Assembly (NCBI RefSeq): GCF_000472285.1
Contig: NZ_KI421418.1
Location: forward strand, 258,623 to 299,520
Direction: 5' to 3'
Length of the DNA stretch: 40,898 bases
Source of the DNA: Desulfuromonas sp. TF
GTDB taxonomy: Bacteria; Desulfobacterota; Desulfuromonadia; Desulfuromonadales; ATBO01
Shown in pieces: positions 34,201 through 40,898 of this stretch. Made by a program: the position numbers and the translations under genes. Positions within the stretch are counted from its first letter, which is position 1, and every line of letters begins with the position of its first letter. The notes beneath the pieces were generated by a model, which saw nothing but the letters and a program-made list of their open reading frames with translations, was not told where the DNA came from and did not search any database.

Positions 34201-35990
34201 ATCACCGGCACATCTTCCTTGATCCCGACCCGGATCCCGAGGTCTCCTTTCGGGAACGACAGAGACTGTTCGAGCTGCCCCGATCCTCCTGGGATGACTA
34301 CGATCGCAGCCTGATCTCGTCCGGCGGCGGCGTCTTTCCCCGCCACGCCAAAAGCATTCCCTTGTCACGGGAAGTGCGCGACTGGCTCGGCGTGCGCCAT
34401 GAGACGATGGACGGACAAGGCCTCATCAGACTCCTGCTTATGGCCCCGGTCGACCTGCTCTGGAACGGCGGGATCGGCACCTACGTCAAGGCCGCGGGCG
34501 AAAAGAACGAGGATGCGGGGGACCGGGCCAACGACGCCGTCCGGGTCGATGCGCCGCAGCTCAAAGTCCGGGTGGTCGGGGAAGGGGGAAACCTCGGTTT
34601 TACTCAGCGGGGCCGGATTGAGTACGCTCTTGGCGGCGGCCGGATCAATACCGACGCTGTCGATAATTCGGGGGGTGTCGACTGTTCCGACCATGAGGTC
34701 AATCTCAAAATTTTCATGCAGCACCTCAAGAACAAGGGGCTCATCGGCTCGCAGGAGGAGCGCGACCGACTGCTGGAGGAGATAGCGGACGAGGTATGTG
34801 CCGCCGTTCTGGCCGACAATTACGGCCAGAGTCTCTGCCTTTCCCTGGACCGGATCCGCTGTGCCGACGATGTCGAGCCCTCCCTCAGCCTTACGGAGCG
34901 TCTCTCGTCCGCCGGACTCCTTGATCGTCGCGGCGAATTTCTGCCGACCTCAAAAGAGGTATTCGCCCGAAAGGACAGCAGCCTCACTCGTCCGGAACTG
35001 GCCATCCTGATGGCTTACAGCAAGATGCAGCTTTTTCAGGCGCTTCTGGAGAGTGCTCTTCCCGAACAGCGGGAAGCCCGGGTTTACCTCTTCCGGTATT
35101 TTCCCGAGGCGGTCCGCAACCACTTCGGTGATGAGATTCCGGCCCATCCCCTGGCGCGGGAAATTACCGCAACGGTTATCACGAACCTGGTGGTGAATCA
35201 GGGCGGCAGTACTTTTCTCAATCAACTTGCCCGTCAGACCGGGGCTCCACTGGCGAAGATTGCCGCTCTCTATCTCGCCCTGGATCAGGTTCTCGACGGG
35301 GAAGCCATGCGGCTTCGGATTGCCGCGCTCGACAACCGTGTATCAGCCGGCCTTCAGCAACAGCTCCTTCGCCGCCTTGAAGACACCCTGTTCAGCCTCT
35401 GTTCGTGGGCTCTCGTGCGTGAAACGGGACTGGGGCTCGAGGAGGAGGAAATTTCCGCTTTTCGGGAGCGGGCAAATGTTTATGTCAAAAATCTGGGCGG
35501 TGTTCTTCCAAAAGTGGAATGGGAGCAATATCAGAAAGCGGCCGCTTCTCTTGAAAGCGAGGGGTTCTCCGCCGAAATCGCCCGGACAGCGGCGGCCCTG
35601 CCGTATCTGGAGGATTTTCTTCCTGTGGAAACTCTCGCTGTCGATACGGACAACGATCTGTATTCGGCGGCGCAGACTTATATCGAAGTGCACGAATACC
35701 TGGGTTTGAAGGATCTGCTGCGGCGGATGGAAGCAGTGCAGGTGCGGGACCGGTGGGACCGGCTGGCCCTTCAGTCTCTCAAAGGGGAGTTTGCTTCAGC
35801 GGCATTCAACCTGGCTCATGGAGCGCTTCAGGAATCGAAGGGGAACCTGGAGTCCTTTTTCGCCCCTCGTCGCCATAAGCTGAGGTTCTATCGGAATATG
35901 CGAGAGGCCCTGGGAGGCGTTCCGGCCAATTTTCATCCGTTTACGGTACTTCTCCGGGCATTGGTGGCCCTCCAGGATAAAAGCTCCTAA
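31212..35990 (+). CDS. NAD-specific glutamate dehydrogenase, large (180-kDa) class
   Basis: Catalyses reversible oxidative deamination of glutamate to 2-oxoglutarate and ammonia, usually in the catabolic direction, linking amino-acid use to the TCA cycle. The 1592-residue product is the size of the bacterial large GDH class. A long N-terminal part (1-about 700) with ACT-like segments is expected to be regulatory. The catalytic core shows GGIRWSDRPDDFRTEILG near 804, VPVGSKGGFVVKKP near 834, VAADKGTAHLSDTANAIS, GIGDMSGDVFGNGMLLS near 973, NGGIGTYVKA near 1085 and the nucleotide-site VVGEGGNLGFTQRGR near 1121. GGGAG five bases before the ATG supports the start. It stands apart from the upstream parvulin by about 180 bases. 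Confidence 0.94.
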   Translation: MSWNLVVDSRSGLSPDDDLLRKTEQVISILEAESGKAGYPWCKTLAAILREHTPLSFIVSPSARQIADWLLEFARFLENRRQDAAVRLLPIGAGGHFLLLTNSPDVPYLLDSIQTVLEGLNLRFNLISHPILSVRRKDGALTHLARVEKRGPHESFIVIELEGIMADALPRIEEGVRKTIEAARQVHHDHKALMKTLAGLEQVPGMNDYRDLWRWLQKGNFFPFSYRCLRVEAAGAGEATIREVEGSALGLTPEPPELTCCDGRPLSDFDRDVRERLLRREALVVETIERRSPILRDDSLVWIGFREKDEHEPGSWQEHVFLGLFSQQSIDETASSVPTLHKRIDQALSFLRIPEDSHDYRKSIEIFNNFPKVELFSMAPDELAGAVRSFTLLYRRGAVKVVPARSLAVRGLTLLVIMPREYYAEENMGRIGNYLCRYFKTPSVAAQIIHISDDYLSLHVNIRLREDVRVDIERLERGLTNIARPWKLKLQMLLERELGEQEGGELWEKYSSSFPREYRTMVHPRFALRDIRGLEQVLTTGEEVLDLWGPFAAAEPSYRIQFYSLKGSYLNELMPFLENLNLCVIDEVDFSIKVGGVVVFIKSFAVRGAAEATHRLSSLRENFLGTLTALRRGEVENDYLNRLLVLTGLSCREIDVFRGYRNYYFQLGSPYTKRRVAFALINNPQVALLLFRYFEARFRIEPEWQDPMRREEEALSPIRQELVTALETVADINEDNILRILFNLIDSTVRTNFFLRRNLPDYFSFKISAIGIIDMPAPRPLYEIYVHSASMEGIHLRGGRVARGGIRWSDRPDDFRTEILGLMKTQMTKNALIVPVGSKGGFVVKKPFADREEGAALSRAAYQTLIRGMLDLTDNRVGEEIVRPEGIVAYDEEDPYLVVAADKGTAHLSDTANAISREYDFWLDDAFASGGSQGYDHKKLGITARGAWECVKAHFRELGKDIQTEPFTVTGIGDMSGDVFGNGMLLSRQIRLLAAFDHRHIFLDPDPDPEVSFRERQRLFELPRSSWDDYDRSLISSGGGVFPRHAKSIPLSREVRDWLGVRHETMDGQGLIRLLLMAPVDLLWNGGIGTYVKAAGEKNEDAGDRANDAVRVDAPQLKVRVVGEGGNLGFTQRGRIEYALGGGRINTDAVDNSGGVDCSDHEVNLKIFMQHLKNKGLIGSQEERDRLLEEIADEVCAAVLADNYGQSLCLSLDRIRCADDVEPSLSLTERLSSAGLLDRRGEFLPTSKEVFARKDSSLTRPELAILMAYSKMQLFQALLESALPEQREARVYLFRYFPEAVRNHFGDEIPAHPLAREITATVITNLVVNQGGSTFLNQLARQTGAPLAKIAALYLALDQVLDGEAMRLRIAALDNRVSAGLQQQLLRRLEDTLFSLCSWALVRETGLGLEEEEISAFRERANVYVKNLGGVLPKVEWEQYQKAAASLESEGFSAEIARTAAALPYLEDFLPVETLAVDTDNDLYSAAQTYIEVHEYLGLKDLLRRMEAVQVRDRWDRLALQSLKGEFASAAFNLAHGALQESKGNLESFFAPRRHKLRFYRNMREALGGVPANFHPFTVLLRALVALQDKSS

Positions 35991-35998
35991 CAGGGACT

Positions 35999-36253
35999 TT
36001 AGTGAATTTTTTTGTAGCATTGCCCGGAGTCGGCCAGGTAATCGCAGTCTTCTTCCGGGGCTTCGACAACCTCGAAGAGCTGGAAGAGTTCCCCCGGAAC
36101 ATCTTTCAGTACGGAAAGAATATCTTCTCTGCTGTGGCGGGGATCGAAGACATACAGGTCATTGCTGCTGTCTCTGATCTCGAGTTTCCGGCCGACTTCC
36201 GAAGACCAGTGGTCATGCCAGCGGATCTCATCCAGTATGCGCAGTCCTTGCAT
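35999..36253 (-). CDS. Small conserved-looking hypothetical protein
   Basis: An 84-residue soluble protein of unknown family. GGGAGG five bases before the ATG is the best ribosome site in the area and favours this strand over the overlapping 96-codon plus-strand frame. The protein is acidic and mixed in composition (RILDEIRWHDHWSSEVGRKL, then VFDPRHSREDILSVLKDVPG), with three Cys/His-type residues near the end (CDYLADSGQCYKKIH). It converges on the glutamate dehydrogenase gene with eight bases between stop codons. No function can be given. Confidence 0.65.
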   Translation of the reverse strand: MQGLRILDEIRWHDHWSSEVGRKLEIRDSSNDLYVFDPRHSREDILSVLKDVPGELFQLFEVVEAPEEDCDYLADSGQCYKKIH

Positions 36254-36352
36254 AGGCGCCTCCCGGTAAAAAGAATGATTATAAAAGAATAGTATCCGGA
36301 ATCGACCCTATTGCAAGGTAGTTCATAGCTGCCGCAGGGCGGCAGAGGACAT

Positions 36353-36370
36353 GGGGCTGAGAACAGCCCC
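36353..36370 (+). other. GC-rich hairpin in the leader of the flavin reductase gene
   Basis: GGGGCTG (36353-36359), AGAA, CAGCCCC (36364-36370), followed by CCTTTAG and then the AAGGAG ribosome site. A second short hairpin (GCTGCC/GGCAGC-like) lies just upstream near 36328-36344. These could attenuate transcription or be leader structure; the T tract is too short to call a terminator. Confidence 0.4.
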
Positions 36371-36396
36371 CCTTTAGAAGGAGCATTGAGAAAACG

Positions 36397-36975
36397 ATGA
36401 CGGAGAAGAGAAAACTCGGCCCTTGCGTGACCTTTTTCCCTCAGCCGACCACCCTCCTGTCGACGAGGGGCGCTGACGGTCAGGTCGATATCATGACCGC
36501 CTCCTGGGTCGGGATCGTCAGCAAGACGCCGCCGACCATGGCGGTTTCCCTGGCCCGCGGTCGCCAGACCTATGCCAACATCCGGGAAACGGGATGTTTT
36601 GCCGTGAACATGGTACCGGCGCGCCTGGTGGTGGAAGCCGATTATTGCGGTCTTAAATCGGGGCGCGATGAGGATAAGGTGGAAGGAGCAGGGTTGACCC
36701 TGGTCGAGGCAAGCCTGATATCCTCCCCCCTGATCGATGAATCCCCCCTCAACGTGGAGTGCCGCTACGTGCGGGAGGTGGAACTCGGCGAATACCGTTT
36801 GGTGCTGGGCGAGATTCTGGAAATCCATGCCGCCGGCGCGGCCTTCGATGAGGAGGGAAAGATGGACGCCCGGGTGTTCGATCCCCTGGTCTACTTCGGA
36901 GGCATCCGCGAGTACTGGAGCCTTGGAGAAAAGGTCGCCCAAGCCTACCAGGAGGGGAAGAAGCTTTTTCGCTGA
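36397..36975 (+). CDS. Flavin reductase-like / flavoredoxin protein
   Basis: A 192-residue FMN-binding protein of the flavin reductase-like split-barrel family. The fold signatures are PTTLLSTRGADGQVDIMTAS, MAVSLARGRQTYANIRETG, CFAVNMVPARLVVEADYCG, and the ending FDPLVYFGGIREYWSLGEKV. Relatives include flavoredoxin of sulfate reducers and NADH:FMN oxidoreductases. It may shuttle electrons in low-potential metabolism. The ATG at 36397 is 13 bases from GGAG, rather far but with no better candidate. It is upstream of panB by 75 bases and on the same strand. Confidence 0.85.
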   Translation: MTEKRKLGPCVTFFPQPTTLLSTRGADGQVDIMTASWVGIVSKTPPTMAVSLARGRQTYANIRETGCFAVNMVPARLVVEADYCGLKSGRDEDKVEGAGLTLVEASLISSPLIDESPLNVECRYVREVELGEYRLVLGEILEIHAAGAAFDEEGKMDARVFDPLVYFGGIREYWSLGEKVAQAYQEGKKLFR

Positions 36976-37050
36976 TCCGGGATTTCCGGCTTTGCATGCG
37001 CCGGTGGAACGTTGTAAGATAACTCTGTTTTTTTTGGAGAGGTTAAGAGC

Positions 37051-37851
37051 TTGAATAAAAAAAAGACGGTTCTGGATATTCAGAGAATGAAGGAAGAAGG
37101 GGAGAAGATCACCGTTCTGACGGCCTACGACTATCCCTTCGCCCGCCTGATGAGCCAGGCCGGCATCGATGTGATTCTGGTCGGCGATTCCGTCGGCTCG
37201 GTGGTCTCGGGGTATGACAACACCCTGCCGGTGACGATGGAGGAGATGCTCTATCATACCCGGGCCGTTGTGCGCGGCTCCGGCGGCGCCCTGGTTGTGG
37301 CGGACTTGCCCTTTCTCTCTTATCAGATCGATCTGCGCGACGCCCGGCTCAACGCCGGACGCCTGATCAAAGAGGGCGGGGCGCAGGCGGTGAAGCTCGA
37401 GGGGGGCGAAAACGTCGCCGCAACCATCCATGCCATCGTCGATATGGACATCCCGGTGGTCGGACATATCGGTCTGACTCCCCAGTCGATCCACCGCATG
37501 GGAGGATTTCGGGTGCAGGGGAAAAAAGAGGAGCAGGCCCGACAGCTCCTCGCCGATGCCCGGGCAGTGCAGGAGGCCGGGGCTTTCGCCCTGGTTCTGG
37601 AAGGGATTCCCGCCGACCTGGGCCGTCGGATCACTGAATCCGTCACCATCCCCACCATCGGCATCGGTGCCGGAGTGCACTGCGACGGGCAGGTACTGGT
37701 CATCCATGACATCCTCGGCCTGTGCGAAAAATATTCGCCTAAGTTCGTCAAGAAATACGCCGACGTCTCCGGCATCATCCTCGGCGGCATCGAAGATTAC
37801 ATCCGGGAAGTGAAGGCGGGGGAGTTCCCGGACGACGAACACAGCTTTTAA
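37051..37851 (+). CDS. panB: 3-methyl-2-oxobutanoate hydroxymethyltransferase
   Basis: Converts 2-oxoisovalerate to ketopantoate using methylene-tetrahydrofolate, the first committed step of pantothenate and CoA synthesis. The 266-residue product shows [77 protein letters not shown] and [16 protein letters not shown]. Start is a TTG at 37051 with GGAGAGG eight bases ahead; the first ATG (37087) would cut into the conserved fold. panC follows on the same strand after a heptamer array. Confidence 0.95.
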   Translation: MNKKKTVLDIQRMKEEGEKITVLTAYDYPFARLMSQAGIDVILVGDSVGSVVSGYDNTLPVTMEEMLYHTRAVVRGSGGALVVADLPFLSYQIDLRDARLNAGRLIKEGGAQAVKLEGGENVAATIHAIVDMDIPVVGHIGLTPQSIHRMGGFRVQGKKEEQARQLLADARAVQEAGAFALVLEGIPADLGRRITESVTIPTIGIGAGVHCDGQVLVIHDILGLCEKYSPKFVKKYADVSGIILGGIEDYIREVKAGEFPDDEHSF

Positions 37852-37855
37852 AACG

Positions 37856-37984
37856 GTGATTAGTGATTAGTAACCGGTGACGGGTTAATAAGCCAGATCC
37901 GGTTTTTCCATTCACCGATAACTTTCCCGGTTTTCAGTTTTGCTGATCACGAATCACTGATCACGAATCACAGTCACGGAATTT
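37856..37984. repeat. Heptamer array forming an inverted-repeat hairpin between panB and panC
   Basis: Left arm in 7-base phase: GTGATTA twice, GTAACCG, GTGACGG, GTTAATA. Right arm: GATCACG, AATCACT, GATCACG, AATCACA, GTCACGG (37945-37979). The arms are approximate reverse complements around a 54-base middle. It fills the gap from four bases after the panB stop to the panC ATG and leaves no usual ribosome site. Confidence 0.87.
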
Positions 37985-38836
37985 ATGGAAACCATCACCG
38001 ACGTTCAGACAATGCAGGAGCGCTGCGCCGCCGCGCGCCGTGAGGGCAGGCGCATTGCCTTTGTCCCCACCATGGGATATCTCCACGAGGGACACCTCTC
38101 TCTTTTGCGGGAAGGACGCCGTCGGGGAGACCTGCTGGTTCTCTCCATTTTCGTCAATCCTACGCAGTTCGGCCAGGGGGAGGACCTCGACTCTTATCCT
38201 CGCAATCTTACCGGGGATTCCGAGATGGCCCGTTCCGCCGGCGTCGATCTGATCTTCGCTCCCGAGGCGCGCGATGTCTATCCGGCCGGCTATGCCACCT
38301 ATGTCCAGGTGGAGGGGCTGACCGAAACCCTTTGCGGCCGCAGCCGGCCCGGGCATTTCCAAGGGGTAACCACGGTGGTCTGCAAGCTGTTCAATATCGT
38401 ACAGCCTCATGTGGCGCTTTTCGGCAACAAGGATTTCCAGCAGCTGGCTGTCATCCGCCGGATGACGCGGGATCTGAACCTGCCGGCGGAGATCGTCGGC
38501 ATGCCCATCGTCCGCGAGACGGACGGACTGGCAATGAGTTCGCGCAATGTTTATCTCTCCGCAGCCGAGCGGCAGCAGGCGCTGGCCCTGATCGATGCCA
38601 TCCGCCTGGCGGTGAAGCGGGTCGGTGAAGGAGAGCGCAGAGCCGATGCACTGATCGATTCCGTGCGGCAGCGCATCGAACGGGAACCGGATGCGGCAAT
38701 CGATTATGTCCAGATCTGCCATGCCGAAACCCTTGAGGATATGGAAACCATCGATTTCGATTCGGTTCTTCTCCTGGCCGTCAGAATCGGCGGCACCCGA
38801 TTGATTGATAATCATTATCTCTTTCAGGAGGTGTAG
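37985..38836 (+). CDS. panC: Pantothenate synthetase (pantoate-beta-alanine ligase)
   Basis: Joins pantoate and beta-alanine with ATP to give pantothenate. The 283-residue product carries the nucleotidyltransferase landmarks VPTMGYLHEGHLSLLREGRR (HxGH near residue 34), VSIFVNPTQFG-type IFVNPTQFGQGEDLDSYPR, GRSRPGHFQGVTTVVCKLFN, FGNKDFQQLAVIRRMTRDLN and the KMSKS-like MSSRNVYLS near 182. Length matches the family. No Shine-Dalgarno is visible because the upstream gap is the heptamer array. Acts directly downstream of PanB in the pathway (PanE/IlvC supplies pantoate; its gene is not here). Confidence 0.96.
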   Translation: METITDVQTMQERCAAARREGRRIAFVPTMGYLHEGHLSLLREGRRRGDLLVLSIFVNPTQFGQGEDLDSYPRNLTGDSEMARSAGVDLIFAPEARDVYPAGYATYVQVEGLTETLCGRSRPGHFQGVTTVVCKLFNIVQPHVALFGNKDFQQLAVIRRMTRDLNLPAEIVGMPIVRETDGLAMSSRNVYLSAAERQQALALIDAIRLAVKRVGEGERRADALIDSVRQRIEREPDAAIDYVQICHAETLEDMETIDFDSVLLLAVRIGGTRLIDNHYLFQEV

Positions 38837-38846
38837 CCTAAAGGCC

Positions 38847-38925
38847 GTGACCCGTGACTCGTCATACCAGACTTGGACCTGATATTGGTCCTCGAACCAT
38901 GGACCTTGCCCCTTGGACCTGCACT
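38847..38925. repeat. Heptamer array upstream of, and reading into, the amidohydrolase frame
   Basis: Units GTGACCC, GTGACTC, GTCATAC, CAGACTT, GGACCTG and related GGACC-containing heptamers continue to about 38925, with partly inverted copies (GGACCTG-ATATTGG-TCC). The open frame of the next gene runs through it by chance, which makes automated start calls unreliable here. Confidence 0.7.
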
Positions 38926-40200
38926 TTGAAGAATTCAATCATCTATCTCGCCCGCTATGCGTATCCCGTCGCTTCCCCTCCCATCGAAGACGGAGCCCTG
39001 CTGGTGCGCGACGGGCGCATTGTCGAAGTGGGAAAGCGATCGGTCCTGACCGCATCCTGTCCTCAGGCAGCGGTTGTTGATTGCGGCGACGCCGTTCTCC
39101 TCCCGCCGCTGGTCAACGCCCATACCCATCTTGAGCTGACCCATTTCCCCGGCTGGGCCGAAGAGATCGGAGAGGGCGGCGCGCCCGCCTCTTTCATCGA
39201 CTGGATACTGCACGTTATCCGGGTGAAGCGAAGCATCGATTCCAACCGGTACCGTCCCTCCCTGGAAAAGGGAATCCGGCTTTCCCTGAAATCCGGCACA
39301 GGGGCGGTCGGGGACATTCTCTCCTTCTTTCCGGCCCGTTCCGCCTACGCCGGATCTCCCCTGCGGGGCCGACTGTTTCTGGAGACTCTCGGCCGGGACC
39401 CGGCCCGAAACCGGGAGATCCTTCGGGGGATCGGCCGCATCCTCGACGAGGGCCGTATCGGGCGCATGGAACCGGGGATCTCCCCCCATTCTCCTTACAC
39501 GCTCTCCGCCGAATACCTGGAGGAAGTTTTCGAACTCGCCCGTCGGCGCAGGATTGCCGCCTGCACCCATTTTGCCGAATCCTCCGACGAGGTCGAATTC
39601 CTGCGAGATTCCGAAGGGCCCATTGCCAGGATACTCTACCCTCACGTCGGCTGGGGAGACATGACTCCTCCAGCGTCGCGTCGCTCTCCGGCGGTTTACC
39701 TTTTCGAGTGCGGCGGTCTCGTCCGCGGAAACCTGCTCGTTCATGGGGTGCAGGTGAGCGGTCGGGATATCGAGCAGATAGCCCGCTGCGGGGCCACCGT
39801 GGTTCTCTGCCCCCGCTCCAACGCCCGTCTGGGGGTCGGCAAGCCCCCTTTGCGACGCTACCGTGAGTCCGGCATTCCCCTGGCCCTGGGAACGGACAGT
39901 CTGGCCAGCTCCGACTCCCTGTCGATGTGGGATGAGCTCTCCTTTGCCCGCCGCCTGTTTGCCGGCGACGTCGATTCCGGCGACCTCCTGAAAATGGCCA
40001 CCGCCGACGGAGCCGTCGCCCTTGGTCTGGGCGGGGAGATGGGGGTTCTCAAAGCAGGGTACGGGGCCCACTTCCAGGTCCTGACCTCTGCGGGCCTTCC
40101 CCGCATCGAAGATCTGACCGAATTTCTCTGCACCTGTGGAAACTCCGCTGAAATTACCTCCCTCTATCTGGACGGCCGCGATGTGTTGCAAATGACCTGA
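38926..40200 (+). CDS. Amidohydrolase-family metal enzyme (TRZ/ATZ, SAH- or aminofutalosine-deaminase-like)
   Basis: A 424-residue protein if the TTG at 38926 is used. That start gives LKNSIIYLARYAYPVASPPI, the usual N-terminus of the family; an ATG-like start at 38854 would encode 24 residues of repeat sequence. Metal-site motifs: NAHTHLELTHF near 64 (HxH), GISPHSPYTLS near 187, CTHFAES near 215 and LGTDSLASSDSLSMWDEL near 322. This is the cytosine deaminase/ATZ/TRZ group, which includes S-adenosylhomocysteine, guanine and aminodeoxyfutalosine deaminases. The last of these serves the futalosine route to menaquinone in Desulfuromonadia; this is a candidate function, unproven. It follows panC on the same strand. 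Confidence 0.82.
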   Translation: MKNSIIYLARYAYPVASPPIEDGALLVRDGRIVEVGKRSVLTASCPQAAVVDCGDAVLLPPLVNAHTHLELTHFPGWAEEIGEGGAPASFIDWILHVIRVKRSIDSNRYRPSLEKGIRLSLKSGTGAVGDILSFFPARSAYAGSPLRGRLFLETLGRDPARNREILRGIGRILDEGRIGRMEPGISPHSPYTLSAEYLEEVFELARRRRIAACTHFAESSDEVEFLRDSEGPIARILYPHVGWGDMTPPASRRSPAVYLFECGGLVRGNLLVHGVQVSGRDIEQIARCGATVVLCPRSNARLGVGKPPLRRYRESGIPLALGTDSLASSDSLSMWDELSFARRLFAGDVDSGDLLKMATADGAVALGLGGEMGVLKAGYGAHFQVLTSAGLPRIEDLTEFLCTCGNSAEITSLYLDGRDVLQMT

Positions 40201-40288
40201 ATAAACCCTATAATCCCTCTCCGGCGGCGCGCGCCATTCTTTAGCCGTTGTGTTAAAATCAAAATCAAGGAAGCAAAGGAGGTGCCGC

Positions 40289-40759
40289 ATGGTCGAGGAA
40301 TTCGGAAACATCGTCGAGCTGAAAGGGAAAGAGATCGCCGTCGTCCTTTGCGAGAAGTCGAGTTTCTGCAAGAACTGCGCGTCCATGGAAAGCTGCCAGG
40401 TCGGAGACGACAACCGTTCGAAACTGGTCGAAGCCCTCAATATGCTGGGTGCCGATGTGGGAGACCGGGTCAAGCTGGTGGTCAGTACGAAAACCTTTCT
40501 CCAGTCGTCCTTTTTCCTCTACATCGTCCCCTTGATTGCCCTCGTCTTCGGGGGATCGCTCGGTCAGTGGATGGGAGGCGTCCTGCAGGGGGGTCCGGAT
40601 GCGAATCTGCTGTCCGCTATTCTAGGGACCGTTTTCCTGGTCGGATCCTTCTTCGTGATCCGGGTCGGCAGCCGGGCCATTCCCAAGGAAACCTACATGC
40701 CGCGCATCGTCGCGGTCGTTTCGGAAGACGACATCTTCGCCGATGAATTGAAAAAATAA
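40289..40759 (+). CDS. rseC: RseC/MucC-family membrane protein
   Basis: A 156-residue inner-membrane protein. The N-terminus carries four Cys in the pattern C-x5-C-x2-C-x5-C (residues 21, 27, 30 and 36), the RseC/RsxC-associated Fe-S or metal signature. Two spans follow (SSFFLYIVPLIALVFGGSLG and LLSAILGTVFLVGSFFVI), then a cytosolic tail (PRIVAVVSEDDIFADELKK). In E. coli RseC is linked to sigma-E control and to SoxR reduction with the Rsx complex; in anaerobes it is often near Rnf genes. AAAGGAGG lies six bases before the ATG at 40289, so the longer frame from 40250 is not used. Confidence 0.87.
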   Translation: MVEEFGNIVELKGKEIAVVLCEKSSFCKNCASMESCQVGDDNRSKLVEALNMLGADVGDRVKLVVSTKTFLQSSFFLYIVPLIALVFGGSLGQWMGGVLQGGPDANLLSAILGTVFLVGSFFVIRVGSRAIPKETYMPRIVAVVSEDDIFADELKK

Positions 40760-40763
40760 ATAT

Positions 40764-40890
40764 GATGGCGTCGCAAAAAGTCCGCCCTACGGCGTTACGG
40801 CGTTTTTTCAGGACCTTGACATATCTGATGTATGCCTTCGCCCCTGAAAAACCACCAGGCCTTGTAGGACGAAATTTTTGCTTAGCCATC
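40764..40890. repeat. Palindromic element of about 127 bp with inverted termini
   Basis: GATGGCGTCGCAAAAAGTCC at the left (from 40764) is mirrored at the right by GGACGAAATTTTTGC and GCCATC (to 40890): the reverse complement of the right end begins GATGGCTAAGCAAAAA. A second inner pair is GTTTTTTCAGG and CCTGAAAAAC. It encodes no protein, lies four bases after the rseC stop and may serve as its terminator. Structure fits a MITE-like or REP-like mobile hairpin. Confidence 0.75.
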
Positions 40891-40898
40891 CTCTGAGT

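Noticed and set aside
32106-34346. A 746-codon minus-strand frame
   Set aside because: Antisense to the glutamate dehydrogenase gene, whose protein shows all family motifs.
36002-36292. A 96-codon plus-strand frame
   Set aside because: Overlaps the minus-strand 84-residue gene, which has a strong GGGAGG ribosome site; the plus-strand frame has none.
1-40898. tRNA or rRNA genes
   Set aside because: No T-loop GTTCGAATC-type motif with a cloverleaf, and no conserved rRNA segments were recognised on either strand.

Overview
The window looks like a chromosomal stretch of a GC-rich deltaproteobacterium of the Desulfuromonadia (relatives of Geobacter, Desulfuromonas and Pelobacter). This rests on the gene types: a c-type haem protein behind a GEMM-I cyclic-dinucleotide riboswitch, a B12-dependent ribonucleotide reductase, a 180-kDa-class NAD glutamate dehydrogenase, PIN-PhoH, RseC and DUF3187 proteins. 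It also rests on heptanucleotide intergenic arrays. No rRNA, tRNA or CRISPR was seen, and the species cannot be named from sequence alone.

Region 1 (1-8.2 kb) is about the envelope and secretion. It holds a WecA/MraY-type sugar-phosphate transferase with a long membrane extension, a secreted SGNH hydrolase carrying four Ig-like and three LamG domains, a DUF3187 protein, a small S4 RNA-binding protein and a 3D-domain protein. Region 2 (8.2-14.3 kb) starts with a LysE-type exporter broken by a one-base frameshift. A translationally coupled minus-strand operon of three membrane proteins (DUF2157-like pair plus a 98-residue protein) follows. It ends with a GEMM-I riboswitch and terminator in front of a secreted two-haem Ig-repeat protein.

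Region 3 (14.3-21.3 kb) is the accessory part. It is peppered with short REP-like palindromes. It holds an unusual secreted protein joining a phospholipase A2-like motif to a dual-specificity phosphatase, a Phd/ParE-type toxin-antitoxin pair with a palindromic operator, pdxH, gene remnants (a DUF2157 5' end and a HerA-like/DUF853 5' end) and a type II restriction-modification operon (methylase, nuclease, HTH protein). The DUF853 remnant suggests this island replaced older sequence.

Region 4 (21.3-40.9 kb) is mostly core metabolism and housekeeping: nrdJ with possible NrdR boxes, a GAF-GGDEF diguanylate cyclase, a cysteine desulfurase-like enzyme, PIN-PhoH, tsaD, a DUF2062 protein, rsmA, a parvulin, NAD-glutamate dehydrogenase, a flavin reductase, panB, panC, an amidohydrolase and rseC. 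The gaps in this region carry several arrays of 7-base repeats arranged as long hairpins. The window ends in a roughly 127-bp palindromic element just after rseC.

Functional links: the diguanylate cyclase could supply ligand to the riboswitch class found at 11.95 kb; panB and panC are consecutive pantothenate steps; tsaD, rsmA and the S4 protein act on translation. Every call is by reading motifs; no database search was run.
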